From Planctomycetota bacterium (GTDB lineage: Bacteria; Planctomycetota; Planctomycetia; Pirellulales; Pirellulaceae): a stretch of 64,000 nucleotides of DNA. A model generated the notes under the pieces. The model was given only the letters and a program-made list of their open reading frames with translations, ran no database searches and was not told the DNA's origin. Made by a program: the position numbers and the translations under genes. The stretch lies in assembly GCA_026692905.1 (NCBI GenBank), contig JAPLNL010000112.1, forward strand, positions 1-64,000, written 5' to 3'. Positions 44,476 through 53,607 of the stretch are shown here, piece by piece (within the stretch, counting starts at the first letter, position 1; each line of letters starts with the position of its first letter).

Positions 44476-44979
44476 ATGATTCAAGAAGTTTCCGGAGACA
44501 TATTGCTTTCGAATGCTCAAGCGATTGCCCACGGGGTCGCACCCAACGAACATTTTGATTCGGGGCTCGCTCTTGCTCTACGCGAGAAATGGCCTGCAAT
44601 GGCCAAGGACTTCAGGCATTATGCTCATCTTGCACATCCCAAGGCTGGTGAAATTTGGATGTGGGGTGGCGTTGGGTGCGCGCGAATCTTTAATCTCATG
44701 ACGCAAGAAGGCGAACATACCCATGGCTCTCGACCTGGAAAAGCATCGCTTGCGAATGTAAATCATTGCCTCCGTCGTTTAAGGCATGATGTTGAAGCGG
44801 AACGGATTACCAGCTTGGCTATTCCTGCCTTGGCGACAGGTGTTGGCGGGCTACGCTGGGCTGATGTTAAGCCATTGATTGAGCAGCACCTAGGTGATTT
44901 GGCAATACCGATCTACGTGTACAGCACATATCATGCTGGCGTACACGCCAAAGAAGCGGTCATGGCTAGTGCGAAATAG
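44476..44979 (+). CDS. Macro-domain protein (ADP-ribose binding)
   Basis: A single macro domain of 167 residues. VSGDILLSNAQAIAHGVAPN and the phosphate loop IPALATGVGGLRWADVKPLI are characteristic. Such proteins remove or bind ADP-ribose or its phosphate. GGGG lies seven bases before the ATG at 44476. A longer frame from 44422 would start at the predicted transcript start and has no binding site. Confidence 0.85.
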   Translation: MIQEVSGDILLSNAQAIAHGVAPNEHFDSGLALALREKWPAMAKDFRHYAHLAHPKAGEIWMWGGVGCARIFNLMTQEGEHTHGSRPGKASLANVNHCLRRLRHDVEAERITSLAIPALATGVGGLRWADVKPLIEQHLGDLAIPIYVYSTYHAGVHAKEAVMASAK

Positions 44980-45022
44980 GATGCCAAATACATCTCGATT
45001 TTTTGCCGATTCATTAGCCGTT

Positions 45023-45084
45023 GGGCGCGATAGCCCCGGTTTTCTCGAATGCTCGACGTCCGTCGAGAACCGGGGCTAGCGCCC
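45023..45084. repeat. Dispersed palindromic repeat C, copy 1
   Basis: A long stem-loop with arms 45023-45047 and 45063-45084, built around TAGCCCCGGTT and AACCGGGGCTA. The same arms occur, split by another element, at 60140-60345. Confidence 0.85.
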
Positions 45085-45136
45085 TCATCTTTACCCACAT
45101 TTCTGGACAGATTTCGTACTCGTGCTCAATGAAATG

Positions 45137-45182
45137 GTACTCGTACTCGTCCTCGATTGTCCATCCGATCGAGTACGAGTAC
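45137..45182. repeat. GTACTC inverted repeat
   Basis: Arms GTACTCGTACTCG (45137-45149) and its exact complement (45170-45182), with a related GTACTCGTGCTC just before. It codes Tyr-Glu repeats in one frame but I see no gene. It lies at the 3' end of the GTPase gene. Confidence 0.7.
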
Positions 45183-45201
45183 TGCCGATCGTCCGCATCT
45201 T

Positions 45202-47019
45202 TTAGTGCGTGCACTGGATTAGAAATTCAGCATGCTCAAGTAATGGGTCGTCGTAGTGCAACTCGATAACGCCGCTACGCTTCAGCTCGTCTACCAGCTT
45301 GATCTCTTCGCCGTAGGTACTGTCCGCGATACGATGGATTTTGGACCTTCGCTGGGTCCAGCTCAGCACCACCATGGCATAGATCAGTAATGGGATCAGC
45401 GACAACAACACGCTTGTGAACAACAACGCTGGGCTTGGGTGAGGAAAACTATCGACACTGGAATGCGAACCGGAAAGAGTGTTGTAGCTCGCTCCCAAGA
45501 ATTCTCGATAGATCGCGACGATCGGACCGGCCATCAACAACCAAAAGATTCCTGTGCCTACTAAGGCAAACAATTGCAAAGGCAGCCAGGATATTTGGTA
45601 ACGATCCACGGACCATTCGAACACGCTTCTTGCACGCGTTTGTAGCTCTTCCACACCCGCCAGACGGATTTTCGGCGAAGCCGAAATGGCTTTTGTCTCT
45701 TGATCTGAACCTCGCATCCGAGTCACTGCTCGATGAAATTGAGACTGAATCGGTTCGAGTCTATCTTGAATTTGGCGATTGAGTCGATCGCGAATTCCCT
45801 CGTGCATCTCCCAGTTGATCTTTCGAGACTGCTGGACATTGCGAGCCCAAGCGGCGAAGGTTCCGAAAATGGACGGAACACTGCCTGAAAGCGAAAGCAG
45901 CAATCGATCCCATGCGCCATGTGTTAGGCCTAAAATGGTGAGTACCGTTCGATAAGGAAACCAGATCATGCCTGTGTCTGCAATCATCTGAGCACGCAAT
46001 CGACCTCGAACTGCCGACTGCAACACAACGCGCGATCCAAGGACGGCTTCGATGGTTTGCGACGGGAGTGCGTCCGCTTCGGCGTGTAACTTGCGAACCG
46101 CAGTGGAAAGCTGCGGTAGCTGTGTATCCAATAACTGCCCTACGCGATGACGCAATCGGTCTGTGGCTGAAGAAAGTCGATTCGCTCGTGTGGCTGCAAT
46201 ATCGTCCAATGACTCGTTCTGCAATTTGTTTCGCAACTCGCTGGCAAATGCAAGTCCAATCTTGGCTTCGTCTCCGTCTGCTTCGAAATCAGGCACGAGC
46301 ACGCAGTCTAAAAATTTCGTCTTTGGTGCGCTGGCTCGCATGGCTTCGGAGAATGTTTCTAAATCTCGACGCAACGATTCGCTCCAACGATCTTGGGATA
46401 AGCTATTTTCCGAGAGGCCCGAATGAGCGTCAGCATGATGCAAATCCTTGAGCGGAACGCAAGTCACAACTGGAACACAAATCGCACCTTCTGTAAAATG
46501 GGCAAGTTGCGAAAGAATGGCTCCACGCAATTGATCGCGGCGCACGACGAGCAGTTTCAGCGGCGAGAGCGCCATCGCATCTTTGGCAATTTTCGCAGCT
46601 TGCAAATCATCATCGGTGACGCCGGGCGTATCGAGCAACATATACGGCCGGCCCAAATCCAACATCGATTCAGAACGGCACGGATGGTAGAGTTCGCAAT
46701 TTGGGTCGAGGGCCTCTGGTACTACTGGACCGATCCAGTGAACGTGCGTTGTCGCTTCGCTCGATAGAACACCACTCGGCAAGGATTCCGAGATTCTCTT
46801 GTCAAAAATCAATTGCCGAGCAACCCAGGTTTTCCCCTGCCCTTTGGCCCCAACCACCGCAATACTCGTGAGCGATACACCTCGGGAGGAGAGGATGGAA
46901 TCGCATTGCAACTGATACTGCTCGCACCATTCGTTGATTTGGTGCGTTAAGTGTTGCTGTCCGAGCAATGCTTGTGTGGCATGTCGGATTCTCTGCACGA
47001 GAATTTCGTGTGGGATCAT
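45202..47019 (-). CDS. Membrane-associated GTPase
   Basis: 605 residues. The G domain has a P-loop (VVGAKGQGKTW), a switch with LLDTPGVTDDD, and a weak G4 region. A long helical middle part follows and two membrane helices lie near the C-terminus (WLPLQLFALVGTGIFWLLMA and LLFTSVLLSLIPLLIYAMVV). This layout recalls dynamin-like or other stress-linked membrane GTPases. The GQGKT loop lacks the usual serine but is compatible with nucleotide binding. No operon partner is evident except the DUF1080 gene 14 bases upstream. Confidence 0.75.
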   Translation of the reverse strand: MIPHEILVQRIRHATQALLGQQHLTHQINEWCEQYQLQCDSILSSRGVSLTSIAVVGAKGQGKTWVARQLIFDKRISESLPSGVLSSEATTHVHWIGPVVPEALDPNCELYHPCRSESMLDLGRPYMLLDTPGVTDDDLQAAKIAKDAMALSPLKLLVVRRDQLRGAILSQLAHFTEGAICVPVVTCVPLKDLHHADAHSGLSENSLSQDRWSESLRRDLETFSEAMRASAPKTKFLDCVLVPDFEADGDEAKIGLAFASELRNKLQNESLDDIAATRANRLSSATDRLRHRVGQLLDTQLPQLSTAVRKLHAEADALPSQTIEAVLGSRVVLQSAVRGRLRAQMIADTGMIWFPYRTVLTILGLTHGAWDRLLLSLSGSVPSIFGTFAAWARNVQQSRKINWEMHEGIRDRLNRQIQDRLEPIQSQFHRAVTRMRGSDQETKAISASPKIRLAGVEELQTRARSVFEWSVDRYQISWLPLQLFALVGTGIFWLLMAGPIVAIYREFLGASYNTLSGSHSSVDSFPHPSPALLFTSVLLSLIPLLIYAMVVLSWTQRRSKIHRIADSTYGEEIKLVDELKRSGVIELHYDDPLLEHAEFLIQCTH

Positions 47020-47033
47020 GGGAGTGATGGGAA

Positions 47034-47741
47034 CTATTCCGAGACGTAAATGTTCTTAAACTGAACTTTCATCGGAGGTCCGGCATGCAGTTGGAGAGCA
47101 ACGATCCCCTCGGATGCACGTTTGTCAATTTGGTTATCCTGCAACTCGGACATCAATACACCATTGATGTAGTGTTGGCACACATTACCTTTGGCAACGA
47201 TTCGATAGGTGTTCCAGTCATCCACCTTGAACTTGCTGCGAAGTGCATCCGAATCCCCGGTTGAGCCGACGACATTGAGCTTTCCGTCCGCGCCTACGGA
47301 AACGATTTGGCCGCGCTGGACCAAGATTCCTCGCCCTCTCTCTTCGTAATTGATTCCAACGAAACTATTCTGCTTGACGTCTTTTTGCGAGTCGATGTCA
47401 GCTTGGTATCCGCCGACGATAAACTTGTCCGCATCGACTAGCTTGGATCGATATTGGATTCCTGAGTTTCCACCTGTGATTTTGAATTCGCAATTGAGCT
47501 CAAAGTCTGCAACCTTCTTTTCGTAGACCAAAAACGTGTTGTTCTTCAGTGGAGCATCCTTGAGGCTTTCGCCCGTGATGGCTCCGTCCTCAACTCGCCA
47601 ATTGGCAGGCAATCCGGCCCAGCCTGTGAGGGTAGTGCCATCAAATATTTTCTTGCCTTTGGGAGCTTCTTGAGCCACAACCGTGGTGGCAAACGAAAAA
47701 GCGGAAAGACAAACGACTGTAGCGAAATGGAACCATTTCAT
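47034..47741 (-). CDS. Secreted DUF1080 (3-keto-disaccharide hydrolase-like) protein
   Basis: 235 residues with a signal peptide (VVCLSAFSFATTVVAQ) and one DUF1080 concanavalin-like domain: KKIFDGTTLTGWAGLP, FELNCEFKITGGNSGIQYRS, and GIVALQLHAGPPMKVQFKNI. The family is greatly expanded in planctomycetes and includes 3-keto-glycoside hydrolases. The glycan substrate is not known. Confidence 0.85.
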   Translation of the reverse strand: MKWFHFATVVCLSAFSFATTVVAQEAPKGKKIFDGTTLTGWAGLPANWRVEDGAITGESLKDAPLKNNTFLVYEKKVADFELNCEFKITGGNSGIQYRSKLVDADKFIVGGYQADIDSQKDVKQNSFVGINYEERGRGILVQRGQIVSVGADGKLNVVGSTGDSDALRSKFKVDDWNTYRIVAKGNVCQHYINGVLMSELQDNQIDKRASEGIVALQLHAGPPMKVQFKNIYVSE

Positions 47742-47768
47742 GGTTGATACTCCGAGGGGCTAGTTTTC

Positions 47769-49070
47769 TTACGAAATGAGAGTTAGTCGAACTTTCGTTG
47801 CACGATCGTCCGATACGGAAAGAACTTTTGCAATAGCGTTAGGGAACTCAATAACATCGCCGGCGACTAACAGCCGCTCCGCTTTGTCAAGGAGAAGACC
47901 CGACATTGTATCAACATCTGCATACTCAAAACGGATGCCAAGTCGATTTTCGACGTCTTGAACGGCAGTCGAACCCAAGATAATAAAGCTATCCGATCCA
48001 TCTGGGACAATTTCCGGATCTTCGATGTCAAATTCGTCAGCAACTTCGCCGATGATTTCTTCCAGCACATTCTCCAAGGTCACGATACCGATCATCATGC
48101 CGTATTCGTCAACGACGAAGGCCATGTGTTGGTGGGTGCCTTGAAAATGCCGAAGCAGTTTACTGATCGGCATATTCTCCGGGACTTTTTTGGGCGGTCG
48201 CATCAACGATTTCCAATCGAAGCCATCGTTGATGGTTTCGCCTGAGATATCTTTGACGTGAAGTACCCCAAGAACGTCATCCAATGAGCCGTCGCAAATG
48301 GGATAGCGAGTGTGCTTGGTACGGTGAATCATGGCTAACGTCACATCGGTTTTCTCATTGATATCGACAAAATCGACATCGGTCCGAGAAACCATAATGC
48401 GCCTGCAGACCAAGTCTGCGAACTCGAAAACGGCGTTGATCAGGCTGTGTTCGCTACCGGTCAAGTTGCCATGCACATGGGCTTCTCGCAACAAGGCCCG
48501 AATCTCTTCTTCGGTGTAGGGAATCGAACTTTTGCTGGATTCACTGGAGCCAAACATCTTCAACAGCCAAGTTGTTGAGACATTCAGGCTTTGCATTAAA
48601 GGATAAGTTGCGATAAAGAAAATCTGCAACGGGACCGCACAGGCTAGCAAAATGGTTTCCGGCTTCCTAATTGCGAAAATCTTGGGAGCCTGCTCACCGA
48701 TCACCAAGTGAAGGGCCGTCACAAAAGTAAACGAGATCGCAAAAGCAACCGCATGAATGATGGCTTCCGATTGGATTTGAAGAGCGTGCAGTAGCGGCTC
48801 GACCAGTTTTGCAAACGCGGGTTCCCCAATCGTTCCAAGAGCCAACGACGCCATCGTGATGCCTAGTTGGCATGCTGACAGCGACTGCTCTAGTCGTTGC
48901 GCGAGCCAACGGGCCGTGCGAGAAAAGAGTTTTCTATTGGCAACGAGTTGTTCGATTCGTCCCAAACGAACCTTAACCAGCGAAAATTCCGCGGCGACAA
49001 AGAAACCGTTCACAAGCACCAAAAGCAAAGCGACCAGGATCTTAACTAGATCCGGAAACCAATCAGGCAT
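47769..49070 (-). CDS. CNNM/CorC-type membrane protein with CBS pair
   Basis: 433 residues: four-helix DUF21 domain (VALLLVLVNGFFVAAEFSLV), a CBS pair (RIMVSRTDVDFVDI to HMAFVVDEYGMMIGIVTLEN, then ENVLEEIIGEVADEFD), and the C-terminal CorC/HlyC domain. The family is often called haemolysin but is linked to magnesium or other cation transport. Monocistronic by spacing. Confidence 0.9.
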   Translation of the reverse strand: MPDWFPDLVKILVALLLVLVNGFFVAAEFSLVKVRLGRIEQLVANRKLFSRTARWLAQRLEQSLSACQLGITMASLALGTIGEPAFAKLVEPLLHALQIQSEAIIHAVAFAISFTFVTALHLVIGEQAPKIFAIRKPETILLACAVPLQIFFIATYPLMQSLNVSTTWLLKMFGSSESSKSSIPYTEEEIRALLREAHVHGNLTGSEHSLINAVFEFADLVCRRIMVSRTDVDFVDINEKTDVTLAMIHRTKHTRYPICDGSLDDVLGVLHVKDISGETINDGFDWKSLMRPPKKVPENMPISKLLRHFQGTHQHMAFVVDEYGMMIGIVTLENVLEEIIGEVADEFDIEDPEIVPDGSDSFIILGSTAVQDVENRLGIRFEYADVDTMSGLLLDKAERLLVAGDVIEFPNAIAKVLSVSDDRATKVRLTLIS

Positions 49071-49495
49071 TGGAAAGAAGTACTAACCTCAACATTGGGA
49101 AAACATAGGACGCAAACCGTTCGTCCACTTGTCTACTAGTGTAGCTCATTGGCTACGTGCGGTGTGGTCAACCCGACTCTTACTCGCTTTTTTTGCTTAA
49201 CTTGTGGCCTGAGGTAACGACCTACCTCGATGCGAGCGGCGGGCAAAATCCCTCTAGCACGGTTGCAAACGAGTGATTCTACGATCCCATTCACTGGGCT
49301 GTCCGTCGTGCCAATTTATAAATTTTACTAGCTTGCCCGCTTGCGCGTCGTGATGCAGACGTTTTCATGTTGCCCGTCTTCTTGGAACAAACGGAGAATT
49401 TTACGTAATCCCACTTGAACGAAAATCCGATACTCCGATTGGAATTGCCAGGAAATTAGGTGCACTTTCCCCTTCGCCAGGTACGGAGAATGCGA
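49071..49495. other. Intergenic region with decayed repeat A copies
   Basis: 425 bases without a gene. A GCGAGCGGCGGG box at 49216-49227 is followed by CTAGCACGG, matching the extended A element. Degenerate A units lie at 49290-49313 and 49324-49352, the latter with an internal insertion like copy 4. They look like old insertions. Confidence 0.65.
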
Positions 49496-49789
49496 ATGAT
49501 CGGCAAGAGTTCAGAACTTGGTTCCGGCCTCTCCACGAGTTTATCCAATAGAAAGCACCGCAGCATGCAAGCAGGACCACTATTGCACCGAATCGACACC
49601 GCAATTCGAAAGAATCCGTATCTCTTAAACCGCCGAGTCTTCCTGGAAAGTGCCCATGGAAAAATAACCCTACGCGGAAAGGTTGATTCCTACTACCAAA
49701 AGCAAATGGTTCAAGAAATTCTAAGGGGAATGGATGGAATCGCCGAAATCAGCAACCAGCTCGAGGTCGATGAGTACGCGTCGACCTAG
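49496..49789 (+). CDS. BON-domain protein
   Basis: 97 residues ending in one BON domain: IDTAIRKNPYLLNRRVFLES, then GKITLRGKVDSYYQKQMVQE and GIAEISNQLEVDE. BON domains bind lipid surfaces or oligomerise. GGAG seven bases upstream supports the ATG at 49496. No signal peptide. It converges with an msrP remnant; the stops overlap by four bases. Confidence 0.75.
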   Translation: MIGKSSELGSGLSTSLSNRKHRSMQAGPLLHRIDTAIRKNPYLLNRRVFLESAHGKITLRGKVDSYYQKQMVQEILRGMDGIAEISNQLEVDEYAST

Positions 49790-50043
49790 TAGGAGACGGT
49801 TGACGTCTCATTCACACGCCAACCTTGGACCAAAAGCTCCTCGGCGGAGCGTTGCTCTTTGGCCACTTGAAGTTCCGTTGCCTGACTGGTTTCAAACTTG
49901 GCAACCGGATTAAACCAACGGTATGTAGCGGCAGTTCCCATGGCTGTCCCTGCGGCCAAACCTGCCCGCATGAGGCGACGACGATTGAAATACAAAGAAA
50001 GGGGCGTGACCTCATCCACAGAAACCTTCGGAACATCTTGCAT
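49786..50043 (-). pseudogene. Truncated msrP (yedY) remnant: Tat leader only
   Basis: 85 residues: DEVTPLSLYFNRRRLMRAGL matches the N-terminus of periplasmic methionine sulfoxide reductase MsrP with its Tat signal, followed by 50 residues and a stop. The molybdopterin-binding catalytic domain (over 200 residues) is absent; sequence downstream on this strand does not encode it. The start has a good GGAG at seven bases, so a short exported peptide could still be made. A repurposed small Tat substrate is the alternative. Confidence 0.6.
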
Positions 50044-50217
50044 ATCGTTTCTCCAAAACTAGACCGTCAACACCTAATGGTGACTACTTGGCGCCATCCT
50101 TCATCATCTTATCGTCTTTCATCATCTACAGCAGCTCGAATCGCCTCGATCAACGCCTCGAGTTCGTAGCGACCGCAGGAATGGGATTCTTTGGGCAAGG
50201 CAATTTTGCTCGAGCGT

Positions 50218-51414
50218 CTAGCGAGTCGTGAACGAAGGCTTAGGCACCAAACTACACTGATTGAGATACCTCGCCAATGCAATGGTGCGTGCAAGTCTCC
50301 TATGAGCCCTTCCTGGGCCTGATGAATTGTCGAAGCTTACGTTAAGAGCAGTCAACAGTTCCTCGATTGTTCCGTTTTTCTGGCCCCGATGAAGTTGAAT
50401 GCTTTTCAGATAAATTCTTCGGTGCGGTGGACCGCCAACGACATCTAGGAGATTGAAGCAGTTCGCGAAGTAATAGGCCAAGGTGTCGTTCGGCCTTAGA
50501 AACAACTCCCATTCCAGCCGCAGCTTCTCCATTGGAATCGCATTGGAAAACGTGTCCTCAGGGAGCTCCAAGTGCTTGAAAAACGATGGGGAAGGTTTGC
50601 GGCATGGAGCAATGGTTCGCTCGAATCGTTCGCCACTGACGAGCCTTTCGGCAACCCATAGGACAGGTGTTCGAGTACGGTCCGCTCCTTCGTTGGCGAC
50701 CTCGTCCACGCCTGGGCCGGTTTCACCATAAACAACCACCACGTTTGCTAGATCGTCCCTTAGAATCTTCGGAATATTGAGCGGTGCCCGCGGTCGTCGT
50801 TTTCGTCTAACGCTATCCGCTGATTTTGGATGGGCCATTTGATTCGCGACCATGAACTCAAATGCCGCAAGCAGTTTTTCGAATCCCACCGTTTCCGGTT
50901 CTAAAAATCGCAAGGCAGCCACCGTCGCCTCTAGCGTCGAAAGAAACAAAACGTCAGGCTCTCGGCGGATTCCGTAGCGACTTGGCTCCGTCGGTGCTAA
51001 TCGAACTTTGCGGAGTGCTTGAAGTTGCGGAATGTCGCGAAACAACGTTTTGGTGTGGTGCCATGTCCCATCCAAAATGACCAATTGCTTCGGCCTCTCA
51101 TGATCAGGAAGTTCTTCCAGTATTTGCGACCCATGGCCGGGATACAAAAGCCCCGTTTCCTTCGTGAATGGCGTCCTTGAGAGGATTTTGCTCAGGCCCT
51201 CGATATGGTCGACGATCATGTTCGAGTTGCGTAGCGATTTTTGGAGAATGCGAGCTGTGTTAAAGGGATGAAAGCGCTCGCGCATGTGTTGAAAGATCAA
51301 AACATCCGTTCGGTTGTCGATGGTTGGAATCTGATTGCAAAAGCAAAGGTCTATTGGGCGATAGCATTCATAGCACCGCTCGCGCCAAGCTTGGACATGT
51401 TGCTCGTCGGGCAT
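50218..51414 (-). CDS. DTW-domain protein (tRNA aminocarboxypropyltransferase family)
   Basis: The N-terminal 220 residues hold a cysteine pair set (CYECYRPIDLCFC), FQHMRERFHPFNTARIL and the DTW signature in VILDGTWHHTKTL; the family (TapT) modifies uridine in tRNA with SAM. About 170 further residues are a C-terminal extension I do not recognise. Start at 51414 follows the mlaD stop by one base, so it sits in the mla operon. Between 50044 and 50217 a short minus-strand stretch reads GRYELEALIEAIRAAVDDE and could be a further small or lost coding end, with no good start. Confidence 0.78.
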   Translation of the reverse strand: MPDEQHVQAWRERCYECYRPIDLCFCNQIPTIDNRTDVLIFQHMRERFHPFNTARILQKSLRNSNMIVDHIEGLSKILSRTPFTKETGLLYPGHGSQILEELPDHERPKQLVILDGTWHHTKTLFRDIPQLQALRKVRLAPTEPSRYGIRREPDVLFLSTLEATVAALRFLEPETVGFEKLLAAFEFMVANQMAHPKSADSVRRKRRPRAPLNIPKILRDDLANVVVVYGETGPGVDEVANEGADRTRTPVLWVAERLVSGERFERTIAPCRKPSPSFFKHLELPEDTFSNAIPMEKLRLEWELFLRPNDTLAYYFANCFNLLDVVGGPPHRRIYLKSIQLHRGQKNGTIEELLTALNVSFDNSSGPGRAHRRLARTIALARYLNQCSLVPKPSFTTR

Positions 51415-51415
51415 T

Positions 51416-52693
51416 CTACTTGAGTCCAACTCCGCGAGGTCGACCGCTGATGGTACCCTTAAGATCGATCAACGCTCCGGGGTTGCGTGCTATCTTGTCG
51501 GAGAATACCCGAACGTCGCCGATGATTGGCTGTAGTCTTTGAGTCAGTATTTCCACGTTCGCTGAAGCCGTTTGGATGTTTTGAAGAGTCTGATTGACTT
51601 TGTACGCAATCTGCGGGTTGTCGACCAACTCGGCAACCGTGCCTCGGCTGTTGTTCAAGCGAGTCGTGAACCTTTTTAGATCCACAGATAGGGCATTCAG
51701 ATTCTCGAGAGCGTTGACGGCGTTTGCAACCAGGACTTCGCTGTTTTGGCTGACTGGCTCAGTGATCTCGGCGATGTTTTCGATGGCGGTGTTGGCGTTG
51801 TCGACCGCTTTGCGAATGGTCTCGCCGATCCCTTCAAACTCCTTGCCGAGCCCTTCGAGGCTGGCGCTGAATTGCTCAAAACCTTTGAGGGTGCGTTGGG
51901 TTTGAGCGAGTGTTGATTGCGCTTCTTTGAAAATACCTGGAACTTCAGCAAGGGCGTTGGCGATTGCATCGGGAATCTGTGCTCTCTCAACTTGCTTTGC
52001 CACTTTTCCAATGTCATTGACCGTCGTCTTGACAACTTCTGAGGTTTCTTTGATGCTCGTGACCATATCACGAATCGGGCCATCACCATCGCCGATCACT
52101 TCCTGCATTGAAGCGCCGATTTTGTCAAACCGTTGCAAGGTAATATTGACTGTTGACATCAGCGGAAGCAACGATTGTTCGACTCTCACTAAAGATTCGA
52201 ATGGGTCCGGTGCGACTTCGCCGCCTGTTGAATAGAAAGCATCCGTGATGATCTCGTTGATGGGAGCCGCTTCACTTGCATCGAGAATCCCGTCTGGAGG
52301 CGTTCCCTGGGTTCCATCGAATCGGCGTAGATTGGATTCTGGCGTGCCGGCAATAAACTCGATGACAGCGTCGCCTGTGATAATCGAACCGCTCAAAATC
52401 TTGGGTACTTCGCCCTTGCGCAATTCAACTTTTCGGTCAAGCTCCATGCGAACGATGACCCCTTTGTCTCCAGGCTGAAGTGCAATGCTGGAAACGCGGC
52501 CAATCAGCACTCCGTTTTTTCGGACGGGAGTATCCACAGCAACGCGGGGGGCCGTTGGGAAATTGAAGCTAACTCGATTGCGATCGACCCAAAGTGTTGG
52601 GACAGCGCCAAAGAATGCAATCAACAGCACTCCGATGATCGCGGAGGCCATGACCAAAACTCCAACGCCAAAACGATAGCCGCTTTCTTCCAT
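51416..52693 (-). CDS. mlaD: MlaD-type MCE protein
   Basis: A lipid-binding protein of retrograde phospholipid transport. One N-terminal membrane helix is followed by an MCE domain (VDTPVRKNGVLIGRVSSIAL, ILSGSIITGDAVIEF) and a long coiled region with repeated helices, ending near residue 425. Longer than proteobacterial MlaD (about 180), as is common in other phyla. Third gene of mlaE-mlaF-mlaD. Confidence 0.85.
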   Translation of the reverse strand: MEESGYRFGVGVLVMASAIIGVLLIAFFGAVPTLWVDRNRVSFNFPTAPRVAVDTPVRKNGVLIGRVSSIALQPGDKGVIVRMELDRKVELRKGEVPKILSGSIITGDAVIEFIAGTPESNLRRFDGTQGTPPDGILDASEAAPINEIITDAFYSTGGEVAPDPFESLVRVEQSLLPLMSTVNITLQRFDKIGASMQEVIGDGDGPIRDMVTSIKETSEVVKTTVNDIGKVAKQVERAQIPDAIANALAEVPGIFKEAQSTLAQTQRTLKGFEQFSASLEGLGKEFEGIGETIRKAVDNANTAIENIAEITEPVSQNSEVLVANAVNALENLNALSVDLKRFTTRLNNSRGTVAELVDNPQIAYKVNQTLQNIQTASANVEILTQRLQPIIGDVRVFSDKIARNPGALIDLKGTISGRPRGVGLK

Positions 52694-52695
52694 GA

Positions 52696-53607
52696 TTATT
52701 CCTCGTCCATTCCATCGTCGTGATTGGGATCGACTCTACCAAACGTGTCGGCGGGGCCTTTGCTGCGGGAGGCTAACATTTCCATGAGTCGTTCGCCAGC
52801 TTCTCCTTTTACAAATTGGCTGACCCTGCGATCTTTTGTGCTCTCCAAAGCCGATGGCGGGCCATCGAAGAGTATCTGAGATTCCCCATGCTCTAGCCTT
52901 GTGTAGGGATACAACATGATGATCCTATCCGCCACCTTGCGCGCTGAGTGCATATCGTGCGTCACGATAATACTTGTGACAGGATAGCGTTTTCTGGTCC
53001 TCATCATCAGTTCATTGATCACGTCGCTCATGATCGGATCCAGTCCTGTGGTCGGCTCGTCGTAGAGCAATAGATCTGGTTCCAAAATCAAGGCCCTAGC
53101 GAGACCAACACGCTTTCTCATGCCGCCTGACAATTGGGAGGGGCGTTTCGGAAGAACGTTGCTTGGCAAGCCAACTTCGGCCAGTCGTTCCGAGATCAAG
53201 TTCTGTGCGGTTTTGCCCTTCGGGACGCCGTGTTGACGCAAAGGGAACGCGATGTTTTGGCTAATAGTCATGCTGTCGAAGAGGGCTGCATTCTGGAAAA
53301 CGAATCCAAATCGTTTCCTCAGGTTTGTCATTTCTTGGTCATCAAGTTTCTGAATGTCGTGGCCGTCGAAAACGACGCTACCCGAGGTAGGGCTTAGCAG
53401 TCCGACGAGGGCTTTAAGAAACATCGTTTTTCCGCAACCGCTCTCGCCGATGATTGCGATCGTTTCCCCTTTATTGACTTTGACCGAGATGTCCTTGAGG
53501 ATGACTTGGCGACCAAATTGCAGCGACATACTTCGCGTCTCCAAAATGGGACGCTTGCCGTGAGGCAGAGCCGTGGATGTGATTTGGTCCAAGATCGATT
53601 CTTGCAT
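52696..53607 (-). CDS. mlaF: MlaF-type ABC transporter ATPase
   Basis: Powers the MlaE/MlaD lipid transporter. Walker A IIGESGCGKTMFLKAL, signature LSGGMRKRVGLARAL, Walker B LLLYDEPTTGLDP and the H loop IVTHDMHSA are all present. The start overlaps the mlaE stop by one base (TGATG), which decides against a longer frame to 53775. 303 residues. Confidence 0.93.
   Translation of the reverse strand: MQESILDQITSTALPHGKRPILETRSMSLQFGRQVILKDISVKVNKGETIAIIGESGCGKTMFLKALVGLLSPTSGSVVFDGHDIQKLDDQEMTNLRKRFGFVFQNAALFDSMTISQNIAFPLRQHGVPKGKTAQNLISERLAEVGLPSNVLPKRPSQLSGGMRKRVGLARALILEPDLLLYDEPTTGLDPIMSDVINELMMRTRKRYPVTSIIVTHDMHSARKVADRIIMLYPYTRLEHGESQILFDGPPSALESTKDRRVSQFVKGEAGERLMEMLASRSKGPADTFGRVDPNHDDGMDEE

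Noticed and set aside
45014-45214. Minus-strand frame with Tyr-Glu repeats
   Set aside because: It spans repeat C and the GTACTC palindrome; no signals or family support.
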